DNA of 64,000 nucleotides from DATKGL01 sp035510455 (lineage in GTDB: Bacteria; Patescibacteriota; Saccharimonadia; Saccharimonadales; UBA4665): NCBI GenBank assembly GCA_035510455.1, contig DATKHB010000003.1, positions 62,001 through 126,000 on the forward strand, read 5' to 3'. The notes beneath the pieces were generated by a model, which saw nothing but the letters and a program-made list of their open reading frames with translations, was not told the origin of the DNA and searched no databases. This document shows positions 51,304 through 60,061 of this stretch, piece by piece. The translations under genes and the position numbers were made by a program. Numbering within the stretch: position 1 is the stretch's first letter; each line of letters starts with the position of its first letter.

Positions 51304-51932
51304 TGGGTCAAAAAGTAAATCCAATATCTATGCGACTGGTGCTAAATAAGGATTGGCGCAGCAAGTGGTTTGTAAACAAACGAGATTACGCTAAATATCT
51401 TAGCGATGATTTGAAAGTTCGAAAAATGATCCAAGACAAACTAGGGTCTCGGGCAGCTATAAACAAAGTTGATATTGAAAGATCGCCCAATATCGTTACG
51501 GTAACAATTAGTACAGCTAAAGCTGGTGTGGTAATTGGACGAGGTGGAACGGGCGCTCAAGAACTAAAAGATACAATCGAGAAAATTTATAACACCCCAA
51601 CAAGAGTGAATATAGAAGAAGTCAAAAAGTCCGAGCTTTACGCCAAACTAGTTGCCGAGAATATTGCCCATCAACTGGAAAGACGTATGTCATTTAGGCG
51701 AGCTATTAAAGCTGGAGCAGCAGCCACTATGCGAGCCGGCGCCCAAGGTATAAGAATTGAAGTTTCCGGAAGACTAAACGGCGCCGAAATGTCCAGGCGT
51801 GAAAAGGAAGTCCAAGGCAGCGTGCCTCTTCATACACTAAGAGCTGATATCGATTATGCGTACATACCGGCCAAGACAACCGCCGGCATTATCGGAGTTA
51901 AGGTCTGGGTCTATAAAGGCGAAGTGAGTTAG
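51303..51932 (+). CDS. rpsC: 30S ribosomal protein S3
   Basis: 209 residues. GQKVNPISMRL start, KH domain with VVIGRGGTGAQELKDTI, and C-terminal GRLNGAEMSRREKEVQGSVPL. Part of the mRNA entry gate. Ends in TAG, 2 bp from rplP. Confidence 0.96.
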   Translation: MGQKVNPISMRLVLNKDWRSKWFVNKRDYAKYLSDDLKVRKMIQDKLGSRAAINKVDIERSPNIVTVTISTAKAGVVIGRGGTGAQELKDTIEKIYNTPTRVNIEEVKKSELYAKLVAENIAHQLERRMSFRRAIKAGAAATMRAGAQGIRIEVSGRLNGAEMSRREKEVQGSVPLHTLRADIDYAYIPAKTTAGIIGVKVWVYKGEVS

Positions 51933-51934
51933 AT

Positions 51935-52348
51935 ATGTTAGTCCCAAAGCGCACGAAATATCGAAAAGTTAGGAAGGGCCGGATTAACGGCGTCGCTACT
52001 CGAGGCGAGTTTATCGCTTTTGGTGAATTTGGGCTGCAATCACTAGGCCATGACCGGATTACGGCTCGTCAAATTGAAGCCGCTAGGCAAGCCATGACCC
52101 GCTACATAAAAAGAGGCGGTAAGATATGGATCAGGATATTCCCACACACGCCGGTAACCAAAAAACCACTTGACGTTAAGATGGGCAGTGGTAAAGGCAA
52201 TCCCGAGTATTTCGCCGCTAAAGTAAAACCCGGTACGATTCTTTTCGAAATGCAAGGTGTTGATGAGGCGGTTGCTCGCGAAGCGATGAGATTAGCTGGA
52301 CATAAACTATCAGTCAAGACCAAGTTTTTGATCAAGGAGGATGTGTAA
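51935..52348 (+). CDS. rplP: 50S ribosomal protein L16
   Basis: 137 residues; MLVPKRTKYRKVRKGR, IFPHTPVTKKPLDVKMGSGKG and AREAMRLAGHKLSVKT. Completes the A-site tRNA region. A GGAGG within its last codons serves rpmC. Confidence 0.96.
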   Translation: MLVPKRTKYRKVRKGRINGVATRGEFIAFGEFGLQSLGHDRITARQIEAARQAMTRYIKRGGKIWIRIFPHTPVTKKPLDVKMGSGKGNPEYFAAKVKPGTILFEMQGVDEAVAREAMRLAGHKLSVKTKFLIKEDV

Positions 52349-52349
52349 A

Positions 52350-52550
52350 ATGAAAATCGTTGACATCCGTAAGCTTTCGACTGCCGATTTGACCACTGAA
52401 AGCACTAAACTTAGGGAAGAAATTTCCGAACTCAGACGCCGGGTGTATTTAGGCGAAGTAACGAATGTCAGGCTGATTCGTAGCAAACGAAAAGATCTAG
52501 CAAGAATTTTTACCGTTTTAAGCGAACAGCTCGCAAAGGAGAACATATAA
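52350..52550 (+). CDS. rpmC: 50S ribosomal protein L29
   Basis: 66 residues from ATG 52350 (MKIVDIRKLSTADL), with AAGGAGGAT 8-10 nt upstream. Two-helix protein: REEISELRRRVYLGEVTNV. Near the tunnel exit next to L23. TAATG overlap with rpsQ. Confidence 0.92.
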   Translation: MKIVDIRKLSTADLTTESTKLREEISELRRRVYLGEVTNVRLIRSKRKDLARIFTVLSEQLAKENI

Positions 52551-52834
52551 TGGCTAAAATATTAACTGGTAGAGTTTCATCTGATAAGCCCGACAAAACA
52601 ATTGTTGTATCGGTCACTACTCGTAAGACCCACCCGCTTTATAGGAAACAATATTCCTCTAGCAAGAAATTTTTCGCACACGATGAAAAGAACGAAGCGA
52701 AGCTTGGTGATTTGGTGTCTATTAAAGAAGTTCGTCCGATAAGTGCTTTAAAGCGATTTAACCTAGACAAAATTATCGAGCGCGCTACTTATGACAAGGA
52801 AGAGATTAACAACTTAGATGAAGAGGCCAAATAG
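52550..52834 (+). CDS. rpsQ: 30S ribosomal protein S17
   Basis: 94 residues; LTGRVSSDKPDKTIVVSVTTRKTHPLY and the OB-fold core (AKLGDLVSIKEVRPISALKR). C-terminus slightly long. Ends in TAG directly before rplN. Confidence 0.94.
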   Translation: MAKILTGRVSSDKPDKTIVVSVTTRKTHPLYRKQYSSSKKFFAHDEKNEAKLGDLVSIKEVRPISALKRFNLDKIIERATYDKEEINNLDEEAK

Positions 52835-53203
52835 ATGATACAACAGGAATCTAGACTGACTGTCTGTGATAACTCTGGCGCAAAAGTAATTTTGTGTATT
52901 AGGGTACTTGGCGGGACTAGGCGTAGATATGCTGGTGTTGGAGACGTGATTGTAGCAACCGTAAAAGATGCCAACCCAAACGGTAACGTCAAAAAGAAGA
53001 CCGTGGTTAAAGCGGTAGTTGTTCGCACTAAGCAAACAATTCATCGCCGAGACGGTTCATCGGTTAGATTTGATGACAACGCGGCGGTTATTATTGGCGA
53101 GGATAAATTGCCTAAGGCAACTCGAATATTCGGCCCAGTCCCCAGAGAACTAAGGGAACGCGGATACAGTAAAATTATTAGCTTAGCTCCTGAGGTGATT
53201 TAA
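52835..53203 (+). CDS. rplN: 50S ribosomal protein L14
   Basis: 122 residues; MIQQESRLTVCDNSGAKVIL and DDNAAVIIGEDKLPKATRIFGPVPRELR-type core. Starts immediately after the rpsQ stop. Confidence 0.96.
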   Translation: MIQQESRLTVCDNSGAKVILCIRVLGGTRRRYAGVGDVIVATVKDANPNGNVKKKTVVKAVVVRTKQTIHRRDGSSVRFDDNAAVIIGEDKLPKATRIFGPVPRELRERGYSKIISLAPEVI

Positions 53204-53205
53204 AG

Positions 53206-53535
53206 ATGAACAATATATATAAGATACGAATCAGAAAAGGCGATAAGGTGATTGTCCGACAAGGCAAATACAAAGGCCAAGTAGGAAAAGTGCTGAGCGC
53301 TCATCCCAGGATTAATAGTCTAACCGTTGAAGGCATTAACATAGTTAAAAAAGCCGTCAAGCCTAATAAGGCCTATCCTCAGGGCGGGTTAATCGAGATT
53401 ACTCGGCCGATCAACGTTAGCAAGGTCAGTATTTTGGACCCAGAAACCAAAAAAGGTACCCGGATAGGATACTCAATTAAGGCTGATGGTTCGAAGGTGC
53501 GCGTCTTTAAATCTAGCGGAAAGGAAATAAAATAA
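53206..53535 (+). CDS. rplX: 50S ribosomal protein L24
   Basis: 109 residues; KIRIRKGDKVIVRQGKYKGQVGKV is the KOW motif, then INIVKKAVKPNKAYPQGG. Assembly initiator of 23S. TAATG overlap with rplE. Confidence 0.95.
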   Translation: MNNIYKIRIRKGDKVIVRQGKYKGQVGKVLSAHPRINSLTVEGINIVKKAVKPNKAYPQGGLIEITRPINVSKVSILDPETKKGTRIGYSIKADGSKVRVFKSSGKEIK

Positions 53536-54131
53536 TGGTTACCAAAACTTCTACACCCAAACCTACATCCGTTTATACGGCTAGATTAGCAAAACTATAC
53601 AACGAGCAGCTCGCCAAACAGTTAATGGATGAATTAAAGCTGTCAAATCGACATGAGGTTCCGCGGCTTGAAAAGGTTGTGCTAAATGTTGGTCTTGGAA
53701 GAGCTAAAGATGATAAGAAAATTATCGAAACAGCTACCAACACCTTGCGTAAGGTTACCGGTCAGCAACCAGTCCAAACCACCGCTAAAAAATCGATAGC
53801 CAATTTTAAGTTAAGAGAGGGGAATAAGATAGGTATAAAAGTAACCTTAAGGGGTAATCAAATGTATGAGTTCACTGACCGATTAGTAAATCTAGTTCTA
53901 CCTAGATTAAGAGACTTTCACGGAGTAAGCGAGAAGGCATTCGACAAATCCGGAAATTATAGTATCGGCCTGGTGGATCAATCTGTCTTTCCTGAACTTA
54001 CGTTTGAAGAAACTAGTCCGACTCACGGCCTGCAGGCGATTTTCGTAGTCAAATCTAAAACCCCCGACCATTCCAGAGCATTGTTAACGAAATTGGGATT
54101 CCCATTCGAGAAAGGAGAACAAAATGGCTAA
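53535..54131 (+). CDS. rplE: 50S ribosomal protein L5
   Basis: 198 residues, about 18 longer at the N-terminus than usual (MVTKTSTPKPTSVYTARL). RHEVPRLEKVVLNVGLG, KLREGNKIGIKVTLRG and the DHSRALLTKLGFPF end. Binds 5S rRNA. Its last 8 bp overlap rpsN. Confidence 0.95.
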   Translation: MVTKTSTPKPTSVYTARLAKLYNEQLAKQLMDELKLSNRHEVPRLEKVVLNVGLGRAKDDKKIIETATNTLRKVTGQQPVQTTAKKSIANFKLREGNKIGIKVTLRGNQMYEFTDRLVNLVLPRLRDFHGVSEKAFDKSGNYSIGLVDQSVFPELTFEETSPTHGLQAIFVVKSKTPDHSRALLTKLGFPFEKGEQNG

Positions 54132-54393
54132 AAAATCTATAATCGCTAGAGACTTAAAGAGACGGAAGATGAACGAAAAATATGCCGCTAAACGGGCCGA
54201 GCTTAAATCACTAGGTGACCAGGAAGGGTTAGCTAAATTGCCTCGCAATTCATCTCCAACACGACTAAAGAATCGCTGTAGTGAAACCGGCCGGCCAAGG
54301 GGCTATATGAGAACTTTCGGGCTTAGTCGTATATCTTTCCGCGAACACGCTAATAAGGGTGAGATCCCCGGCATAACCAAGGCTAGTTGGTAA
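54124..54393 (+). CDS. rpsN: 30S ribosomal protein S14, zinc-free type
   Basis: 89 residues, the long form without the CxxC...CxxC zinc finger of short S14. NRCSETGRPRGYMRTFGLSRI is the conserved core. Overlaps the rplE end. Part of a set of Cys-poor ribosomal proteins here. Confidence 0.95.
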   Translation: MAKKSIIARDLKRRKMNEKYAAKRAELKSLGDQEGLAKLPRNSSPTRLKNRCSETGRPRGYMRTFGLSRISFREHANKGEIPGITKASW

Positions 54394-54407
54394 GGGAGGA
54401 ATATGAT

Positions 54408-54809
54408 ATGAGTTATATATCCACAGATCCAATAGCCGATATGCTGACAAGACTTCGAAACGCCATTGCTGTCCGGAAGAGCGATGTCATCATGCCCCAC
54501 TCAAAATCTAAAGAGGCTATAGCGATGCTTTTAAAGTCCAACGGCTTTATTAACAATGTTAAAGTTTCTGATGTTAGTATCGGAAAATCATTAACCATAG
54601 TGGTCAACGATCCTGATGAGAACGCCAAAATAACCGAGATTATCAGGTTAAGTAGTCCGGGTCGGCGAAACTATACTGGCGCCAATAAGATACCGATTGT
54701 TAAACATGGCCGCGGTCTAGTGATTATTTCAACCAGCAAAGGCATAATGACTGGCCAAGAAGCTAAGAAACTAGGGATTGGCGGAGAGCTGATCTGCCAG
54801 GTCTATTAA
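54408..54809 (+). CDS. rpsH: 30S ribosomal protein S8
   Basis: 133 residues from ATG 54408 (MSYISTDPIADMLTRLRNA), with GGGAGGAAT upstream inside the gap after rpsN. C-terminal VISTSKGIMTGQEAKKLGIGGELIC-type signature. Binds central domain of 16S rRNA. Confidence 0.95.
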   Translation: MSYISTDPIADMLTRLRNAIAVRKSDVIMPHSKSKEAIAMLLKSNGFINNVKVSDVSIGKSLTIVVNDPDENAKITEIIRLSSPGRRNYTGANKIPIVKHGRGLVIISTSKGIMTGQEAKKLGIGGELICQVY

Positions 54810-54820
54810 GAGGAAATAAT

Positions 54821-55360
54821 ATGAGTCGTATAGGAAAATTACCAATTACCATACCAGCCGGAGTTACCGTTTCGAACGACTCGGGGATTATCACTGTTAA
54901 CGGCTCTAAAGGCGAACTCAAACAGTTTGTTCTTGATGGTGTATCAGTAAGCATCAACGATAATGAACTGCTGGTTACTCGTGATAATGACGAACTTAAG
55001 TCTAGAGGCAACCACGGACTGATGAGGTCCCTTATAGATAATATGGTCCAGGGTGTACAGAACGGTTTTAGCAAAAAACTTGAGATAAACGGTGTTGGCT
55101 ATAAGGTTTCCATGGCGGGCAGCGACCTAAAGCTTAATCTTGGATTCTCGCACGATGTTAACTTCAAATTGCCAGCCGGTGTTATGGCGAACATTGAGCA
55201 GAACGTCATTACTATCAGCGGTATTAGCAAGCAGCAGGTTGGTCAAATAGCTGCCGAGATCAGATCTTTAAGGAAACCGGAGCCCTATAAAGGCAAAGGA
55301 ATTAAATATGTTGGCGAACGTATTATCCGTAAAAGCGGTAAATCTGGGAAAGAGAAATAA
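54821..55360 (+). CDS. rplF: 50S ribosomal protein L6
   Basis: 179 residues; MSRIGKLPITIPAGV, LMRSLIDNMVQGVQNGF and the C-terminal signature PEPYKGKGIKYVGE. Near the sarcin-ricin loop. Full length. Confidence 0.96.
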   Translation: MSRIGKLPITIPAGVTVSNDSGIITVNGSKGELKQFVLDGVSVSINDNELLVTRDNDELKSRGNHGLMRSLIDNMVQGVQNGFSKKLEINGVGYKVSMAGSDLKLNLGFSHDVNFKLPAGVMANIEQNVITISGISKQQVGQIAAEIRSLRKPEPYKGKGIKYVGERIIRKSGKSGKEK

Positions 55361-55362
55361 TA

Positions 55363-55719
55363 ATGGATCGACTAGAGCATAAATCACTAAATAAAACACT
55401 TCGCAAGCAGCGAGTCAGAGCCAAGATAACTGAATCCGCTGAGCGCCCACGACTCAGCATAAAGATTACCAATAGGCATATTGTTGCCCAAATTATAGAC
55501 GATACAAAGTCAACAACTCTGGCCTCGGTGACTACCGTTGGACAGAAAAACGCTGGCGGCTCAATGAGCGAAAGAGCGGCTTGGGTTGGAGAGCAAATTG
55601 CCAATAAGGCAAAGACTGCTAAAATAAGTCAAGTCGTTTTAGATAGAGGCGATCATTTATACCATGGGCGGATTAAAGTACTAGCAGATGCTGCTCGTGA
55701 TAAAGGACTGGAGTTCTAA
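55363..55719 (+). CDS. rplR: 50S ribosomal protein L18
   Basis: 118 residues; RPRLSIKITNRHIVAQIIDD and HGRIKVLADAARDKGLEF. 5S rRNA binder with L5. TAATG overlap with rpsE. Confidence 0.95.
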   Translation: MDRLEHKSLNKTLRKQRVRAKITESAERPRLSIKITNRHIVAQIIDDTKSTTLASVTTVGQKNAGGSMSERAAWVGEQIANKAKTAKISQVVLDRGDHLYHGRIKVLADAARDKGLEF

Positions 55720-56345
55720 TGGAAGCTGTAATGAAATCACCAAATCGTCGACATTCAGATAACGCTGAAGAAAAACAATTTGACGAACGAGTCGTTCATA
55801 TTGACCGTGTAGCCAGAGTTGTAAAGGGCGGTCGGCGATTTAGGTTCCGAGCTTTAATAGTAATCGGTGATCATAAAAACCGAGTTGGTGTTGGTATCGC
55901 CAAAGGAGCCGATGTAACAGCGGCGGTGACGAAGGCTACCGAAGTTGCTAAAAAGCACCTTATCTCGATACATTTATATAACGGTACAATACCCCATGAG
56001 GCCGAAGCCAAGGTTAGTGGAGCCCATATTCTGCTTAAGCCAGCCAGTCCAGGTACTGGACTTATTGCTGGAGGAGTAGTCAGGACGATTTTAGAGGTTG
56101 CTGGAGTCAGCAACGTTCTAAGTAAGTCGATCGGCTCGAGCAACAAATCGAACGTTGCCTACGCCACCATAGCAGCCCTTCAGACGATGAAACCCAAAAA
56201 CGAGTGGATAACATCAATGAAGAAGTCTTCACCGCTAGCGGTCACTCAAAATGCTCCAGGTAGCGACAAACCGGCAGCACCAAAAGCTAAAGTTGCCGCT
56301 GCTCCAAAAACCGCCCCTAAGAAAGTCGCCAAAAAGGCTAAATAA
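55719..56345 (+). CDS. rpsE: 30S ribosomal protein S5 with basic tail
   Basis: 208 residues, about 40 longer than usual. FDERVVHIDRVARVVKGGRRFRF core, GTGLIAGGVVRTILEVAGV, then a Lys/Ala/Pro tail (APKAKVAAAPKTAPKKVA). Mutations in this family affect decoding. The next gene is rplO, so the usual rpmD (uL30) is missing. Confidence 0.95.
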   Translation: MEAVMKSPNRRHSDNAEEKQFDERVVHIDRVARVVKGGRRFRFRALIVIGDHKNRVGVGIAKGADVTAAVTKATEVAKKHLISIHLYNGTIPHEAEAKVSGAHILLKPASPGTGLIAGGVVRTILEVAGVSNVLSKSIGSSNKSNVAYATIAALQTMKPKNEWITSMKKSSPLAVTQNAPGSDKPAAPKAKVAAAPKTAPKKVAKKAK

Positions 56346-56355
56346 GGCTAACGCT

Positions 56356-56829
56356 ATGAAATTTAACGAAGTTAATACCATAAAACTTAAAAATCCCAAA
56401 AGGGTCGGTAGGGGTATTTCTGGTGGTCAGGGCAAGACCGCTGGTCGTGGCACGAAAGGTCAGAACTCGAGAGCCGGTTCCTCAAAAAAACCTGGTTTTG
56501 AGGGCGGCCAAAATCCTTTGATGCAGCGGCTCCCAAAGCTACGCGGTGTTACTAAGTATCGTCACGACGCTGAAGAAGTATACACCGGTCAACTTGATGC
56601 ATTTTCCAGTAAAGTCATTGATAGTACACTGCTTGCAGAACACAAACTTATTACTAGCCCATATGCCAATGTTAAATTGTTAGTGAAGGGCGAACTAACT
56701 AAGAAAGTTAGTGTGAAATTGCCAGCCGCTAGTAAGTTGGCGATTGATCAAATCCAGAAAAATGGAGGAACATTCGAAGCGACAGATCGCTTAAAACGAC
56801 CGAAACTTGTAAAGAAAGATAAGGAATAA
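56356..56829 (+). CDS. rplO: 50S ribosomal protein L15
   Basis: 157 residues from ATG 56356, 10 bp after rpsE; the earlier open frame overlaps rpsE. KRVGRGISGGQGKTAGRGTKG and GGQNPLMQRLPKLRG are the signatures. Assembly protein of 50S. Confidence 0.94.
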   Translation: MKFNEVNTIKLKNPKRVGRGISGGQGKTAGRGTKGQNSRAGSSKKPGFEGGQNPLMQRLPKLRGVTKYRHDAEEVYTGQLDAFSSKVIDSTLLAEHKLITSPYANVKLLVKGELTKKVSVKLPAASKLAIDQIQKNGGTFEATDRLKRPKLVKKDKE

Positions 56830-56871
56830 TAAAAATAGGCTAAACTTTATATAGTTTATTAGAGGGTAAAG

Positions 56872-58377
56872 ATGAGCTGGAAAGTCATATGGCAATCACT
56901 TAGCAACCGGGAAATGCGCAAGCGCATAGCCACCGCTCTTGGTATTCTTCTAGTCTTTCGAATGCTCGCCAACATCCCTGTCCCGCTAGCTAATCCAACC
57001 ACCCTACATCAGATCCTAACGAACCTCTTTAGCTCTAAAGCTCTCCAAAATTCGCAGTTTCTAAGCTTTGCTAATGTCCTTAGCGGCGGGGCTTTGGCCA
57101 ATTTCTCCATCATGCTGGCTGGTCTGGGACCATACATTAATGCCTCGATTATTATGCAGCTGCTCACTAAGGCCATCCCCAAACTTGAAGCTCTCCAAAA
57201 AGAAGGTGAATTTGGCCAGAAAAAGATCAACCAATATACCCGCATGCTGACCTTACCGCTGGCCATTATCCAGTCAATCGGATCAATATACCTGATCAGG
57301 CAAGCCGCTCAAAGTATCGGCGGTATCGGTGATATCACGGCTAACACTTCATTGTTCCAATGGGTTCTTATGATAACCGCTCTAACGGGCGGTTCAATGC
57401 TACTGATGTGGCTGGGAGAACTTATCACCGAACAGGGTATAGGCAATGGTATATCACTTATTATTACCGTTGGGATTGTTAGTCGGCTGCCCAGCACTAT
57501 AGGCAGTATTTTCAGTTCCCTGACCGCGTCCGGTAAACGACTAGTCATGTTTGGCAAGGTGCTGCCGGTCAGCAGCAGGCAGATTGTATTTACTTTAGTA
57601 ATAGCGGCGTTCGTAATCCTCCTGACTTACCTGGTGGTTAAGCTCAATGAAGCTGCCCGGCGAGTAACCATTCATTATGCCAAACGTGTTCAAGGCAATA
57701 GAGCCTACGGGGGGGTTACCACCACTCTGCCAATTAAATTGATCACCGCCGGTGTTATCCCGATAATTTTTGCCGTGGCATTTTTAAGCGTTCCGAGTTT
57801 TGCCGGGCAGCTTTTATCGGGGTCCAAGAGCACGCATCTGGCGAAAATTGGGACGGATTTGACCACCTGGTTCCAGTCACCCACTAAGACCGCCTTTGCG
57901 ACTGAAGGCTGGCATGCCTACCTCTATCCGGTGGTTTACTTCACCTTAGTATTCGTATTTACATTCTTCTATACCAACGTCACGTTTAACTCCAAGGAGA
58001 TATCCGAGAATCTTCAAAAACAGGGTGGTTTTATCGAGGGTATTCGATCCGGTAAGGCAACTGAAAAATATCTCGGAAGATTAGTTAACAGAGTGACGCT
58101 GTTTGGCGCAATTTGTCTTGGCCTACTAGCACTGCTGCCAATTATCGGCCAAATTTTCATAACGTCTAATATAAGTATTGGTGGAACCAGCGTGCTGATC
58201 TTAGTATCTGTTAGTCTTGAAACGCTTCGAGCTATAGAATCCAGAGCCCTAATGGTTACCTATGACCAGTATAGTGAACCGAACTTCTTTGGTGAAGATA
58301 TCGGCGGTGAACCTCCTAAAGAAAGAAAATCTCGCTTCAGGCTTTTGAAAAGGAACCCCGAAACCGCTAAAAAATAA
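56872..58377 (+). CDS. secY: Preprotein translocase subunit SecY
   Basis: 501 residues with about ten membrane helices, longer than the usual 430-440 through larger loops and a basic C-terminus (KERKSRFRLLKRNPETAKK). LGPYINASIIMQLL and ELITEQGIGNGISLII are diagnostic; the NSKEISENLQKQGGFI loop contacts SecA and the ribosome. It forms the membrane channel for secreted proteins. A 42-bp gap with GAGGGTAAAG precedes it. No adk or map follows. Confidence 0.96.
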   Translation: MSWKVIWQSLSNREMRKRIATALGILLVFRMLANIPVPLANPTTLHQILTNLFSSKALQNSQFLSFANVLSGGALANFSIMLAGLGPYINASIIMQLLTKAIPKLEALQKEGEFGQKKINQYTRMLTLPLAIIQSIGSIYLIRQAAQSIGGIGDITANTSLFQWVLMITALTGGSMLLMWLGELITEQGIGNGISLIITVGIVSRLPSTIGSIFSSLTASGKRLVMFGKVLPVSSRQIVFTLVIAAFVILLTYLVVKLNEAARRVTIHYAKRVQGNRAYGGVTTTLPIKLITAGVIPIIFAVAFLSVPSFAGQLLSGSKSTHLAKIGTDLTTWFQSPTKTAFATEGWHAYLYPVVYFTLVFVFTFFYTNVTFNSKEISENLQKQGGFIEGIRSGKATEKYLGRLVNRVTLFGAICLGLLALLPIIGQIFITSNISIGGTSVLILVSVSLETLRAIESRALMVTYDQYSEPNFFGEDIGGEPPKERKSRFRLLKRNPETAKK

Positions 58378-58381
58378 AATC

Positions 58382-58723
58382 ATGAGCAGAGCAAAATTTA
58401 ACTTTTTTGAAGGAAGATTTGGCAAGAACGTTCTTAGAGGATTAATGGGGCTTACCGCAGCTTTAGGCGGCCTGAGTGTTTACGCGGCAGCTCACGACAC
58501 GTTAAAGTATGCCGATGACGTAGCATCTGCCCAAGAGATTGAAGCATATTCCGGACAATCGGCGGCCGAGCTCGGGATCCCAGCTAACTACAGGGATGAC
58601 CGAAATGATATTGTTACCGATGGTCTTCTGGCCGGAACAGCCGCACTTTTACTGGTGGCAGAATCTAGGGAGCTATTATCGTTATCTAAGGACGAACGTC
58701 GGAAAAGTTCTGAAGCTGAATAA
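58382..58723 (+). CDS. Small membrane protein after secY
   Basis: 113 residues, 4 bp after secY. A basic N-terminus and helix (NVLRGLMGLTAALGGLSVYAAA), a soluble middle (YADDVASAQEIEAYSGQSAAE), and a second weak helix (LLAGTAALLLVAE). Ends with TAA like the backbone genes, so it appears native. It occupies the place of adk/map. Family not recognised; perhaps linked to secretion by position. Confidence 0.65.
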   Translation: MSRAKFNFFEGRFGKNVLRGLMGLTAALGGLSVYAAAHDTLKYADDVASAQEIEAYSGQSAAELGIPANYRDDRNDIVTDGLLAGTAALLLVAESRELLSLSKDERRKSSEAE

Positions 58724-58765
58724 AATTCTAAAAGCCAGAAGTCCACACTAAAGGCAATTTTACAC

Positions 58766-58795
58766 TTTACAAACTGATGTCATAAATGATACACT
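58766..58795 (+). promoter_or_regulatory. infA promoter TTTACA-18-TACACT
   Basis: TTTACA 58766-58771 and TACACT 58790-58795, 18 bp apart, in the 89-bp gap before infA. Start of transcription would be about 10 bp before the ATG at 58813. It splits the alpha operon from the spc operon. Confidence 0.6.
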
Positions 58796-58812
58796 AACAG
58801 TCTGTTATATTT

Positions 58813-59034
58813 ATGGCGGCAAGTAAAGAAGTAATCGAACTTACCGGAACAATAGTGGAAACACTTCCGGGCACTCAATTTAGAGTGGAACTCGAAAATG
58901 GTCATAAAATTATAGCTCATGTCGCTGGAAAGATGCGCAAACACTATATTCGTATCGTACCAGGTGACAGCGTTACGGTTGAGTTAACCCCATACGATCT
59001 CACAAAGGGAAGAATCACCTACCGCAAATCATAA
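58813..59034 (+). CDS. infA: Translation initiation factor IF-1
   Basis: 73 residues; ELTGTIVETLPGTQFRVELENGH and MRKHYIRIVPGDSVTVELTPYD give the single OB fold. Binds the A site of 30S. Normal length. Confidence 0.96.
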   Translation: MAASKEVIELTGTIVETLPGTQFRVELENGHKIIAHVAGKMRKHYIRIVPGDSVTVELTPYDLTKGRITYRKS

Positions 59035-59079
59035 TTAAAGCAGTGTGTCATTACTACTGGGTAAGGAGCAATGATCCGC

Positions 59080-59196
59080 ATGAAAGTGCGTGCCAGCGTA
59101 AAAAAGATTAGTCCTGATGATATCATCGTCCGCCGAAAAGGGCGGGTGTATATCATCAATAAGCTAAAGCCTAAACACAAGCAAAGGCAGGGTTAG
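59080..59196 (+). CDS. rpmJ: 50S ribosomal protein L36, zinc-free type
   Basis: 38 residues from ATG 59080 (MKVRASVKKISPDDIIVRRKG, ending KPKHKQRQG). AAGGAG at 59063-59068 suits this start better than the ATG at 59071, only 2 nt from it. The Cys/Cys/Cys/His zinc cluster of common L36 is absent (ISPDDI for IC..CKI). Ends in TAG. Confidence 0.92.
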   Translation: MKVRASVKKISPDDIIVRRKGRVYIINKLKPKHKQRQG

Positions 59197-59202
59197 TTTT
59201 TT

Positions 59203-59589
59203 ATGGCCAGAATTTCCGGAGTGACCATTCCTGACGATAAACAAATCCAGTATTCGTTGGCTTACGTTTACGGAGTTGGTCATAAGACCAGCCTTGATAT
59301 ATTGGCCGCCTCAAAGGTGGAGCCAACCGTCAGGACAAAAAATCTAACAGACGCTGAAGTCTCTCGTATCCAAGAAGTAATCAACAAGGATTACGTCGTG
59401 GAAGGCGAGCTCCAACGAATCGTGAGCGGCAATATTAAGCGCCTAAAGGACATAAAATCATACCGCGGCATAAGACACCAGAGTAATTTGCCTGTTAGGG
59501 GACAACGCACTAAGACTAATGCTAGAACTCGAAGAGGCAAGAAGGTAACTGTTGGCGGAACAGCTCGAAAAGTAGCTACCAAGACTTAA
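59203..59589 (+). CDS. rpsM: 30S ribosomal protein S13
   Basis: 128 residues; MARISGVTIPDDKQIQYSL, YRGIRHQSNLPVRGQRTKTNAR is the C-terminal signature. Head protein contacting the P-site tRNA. Confidence 0.96.
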   Translation: MARISGVTIPDDKQIQYSLAYVYGVGHKTSLDILAASKVEPTVRTKNLTDAEVSRIQEVINKDYVVEGELQRIVSGNIKRLKDIKSYRGIRHQSNLPVRGQRTKTNARTRRGKKVTVGGTARKVATKT

Positions 59590-59598
59590 GGTTAATCT

Positions 59599-60057
59599 AT
59601 GGCTGATAAAGATATTGACACAACTGACATTAAAGAAGAAGCACCCGTTGTCGAGGTGGCTGAGGGCGCTCCTGCACCCAAACCCAAGAAGAAAAAGGTT
59701 AAAAGAACGGTGCCGACTGGCCAATTACACATACTTGCGACCTTTAACAACACGATCGTATCGTTTACCGATCATAAAGGCGGCATACTGGTATGCTCAA
59801 GCGCCGGAGCCTGTGGTTTTCGTGGATCTAAAAAAGGAACGGCCTACGCTGCCCAAGTTGCCACCGAAAAAGCCGGCCAAGAAGCTAGGCAAACATTTGG
59901 TCTTTCAAAAGTCGACATTTACGTTAAGGGGATTGGCCTGGGCCGAGATTCGGCAATAAGGTCCTTGCAGAATCTAAATATCGAAGTCGATAGCATTAAA
60001 GACGTTACCGGCGTTCCTCATGGAGGCGTAAGGCCTCGAAAGGCGCGAAGGGTTTAA
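59599..60057 (+). CDS. rpsK: 30S ribosomal protein S11 with acidic lead
   Basis: 152 residues. The first 35 are an acidic then basic lead (DTTDIKEEAPVVEVAEG, PKPKKKKVKR), then the S11 core LHILATFNNTIVSFTDHKGG and DVTGVPHGGVRPRKARRV. Platform protein. Confidence 0.95.
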   Translation: MADKDIDTTDIKEEAPVVEVAEGAPAPKPKKKKVKRTVPTGQLHILATFNNTIVSFTDHKGGILVCSSAGACGFRGSKKGTAYAAQVATEKAGQEARQTFGLSKVDIYVKGIGLGRDSAIRSLQNLNIEVDSIKDVTGVPHGGVRPRKARRV

Positions 60058-60061
60058 GGCC

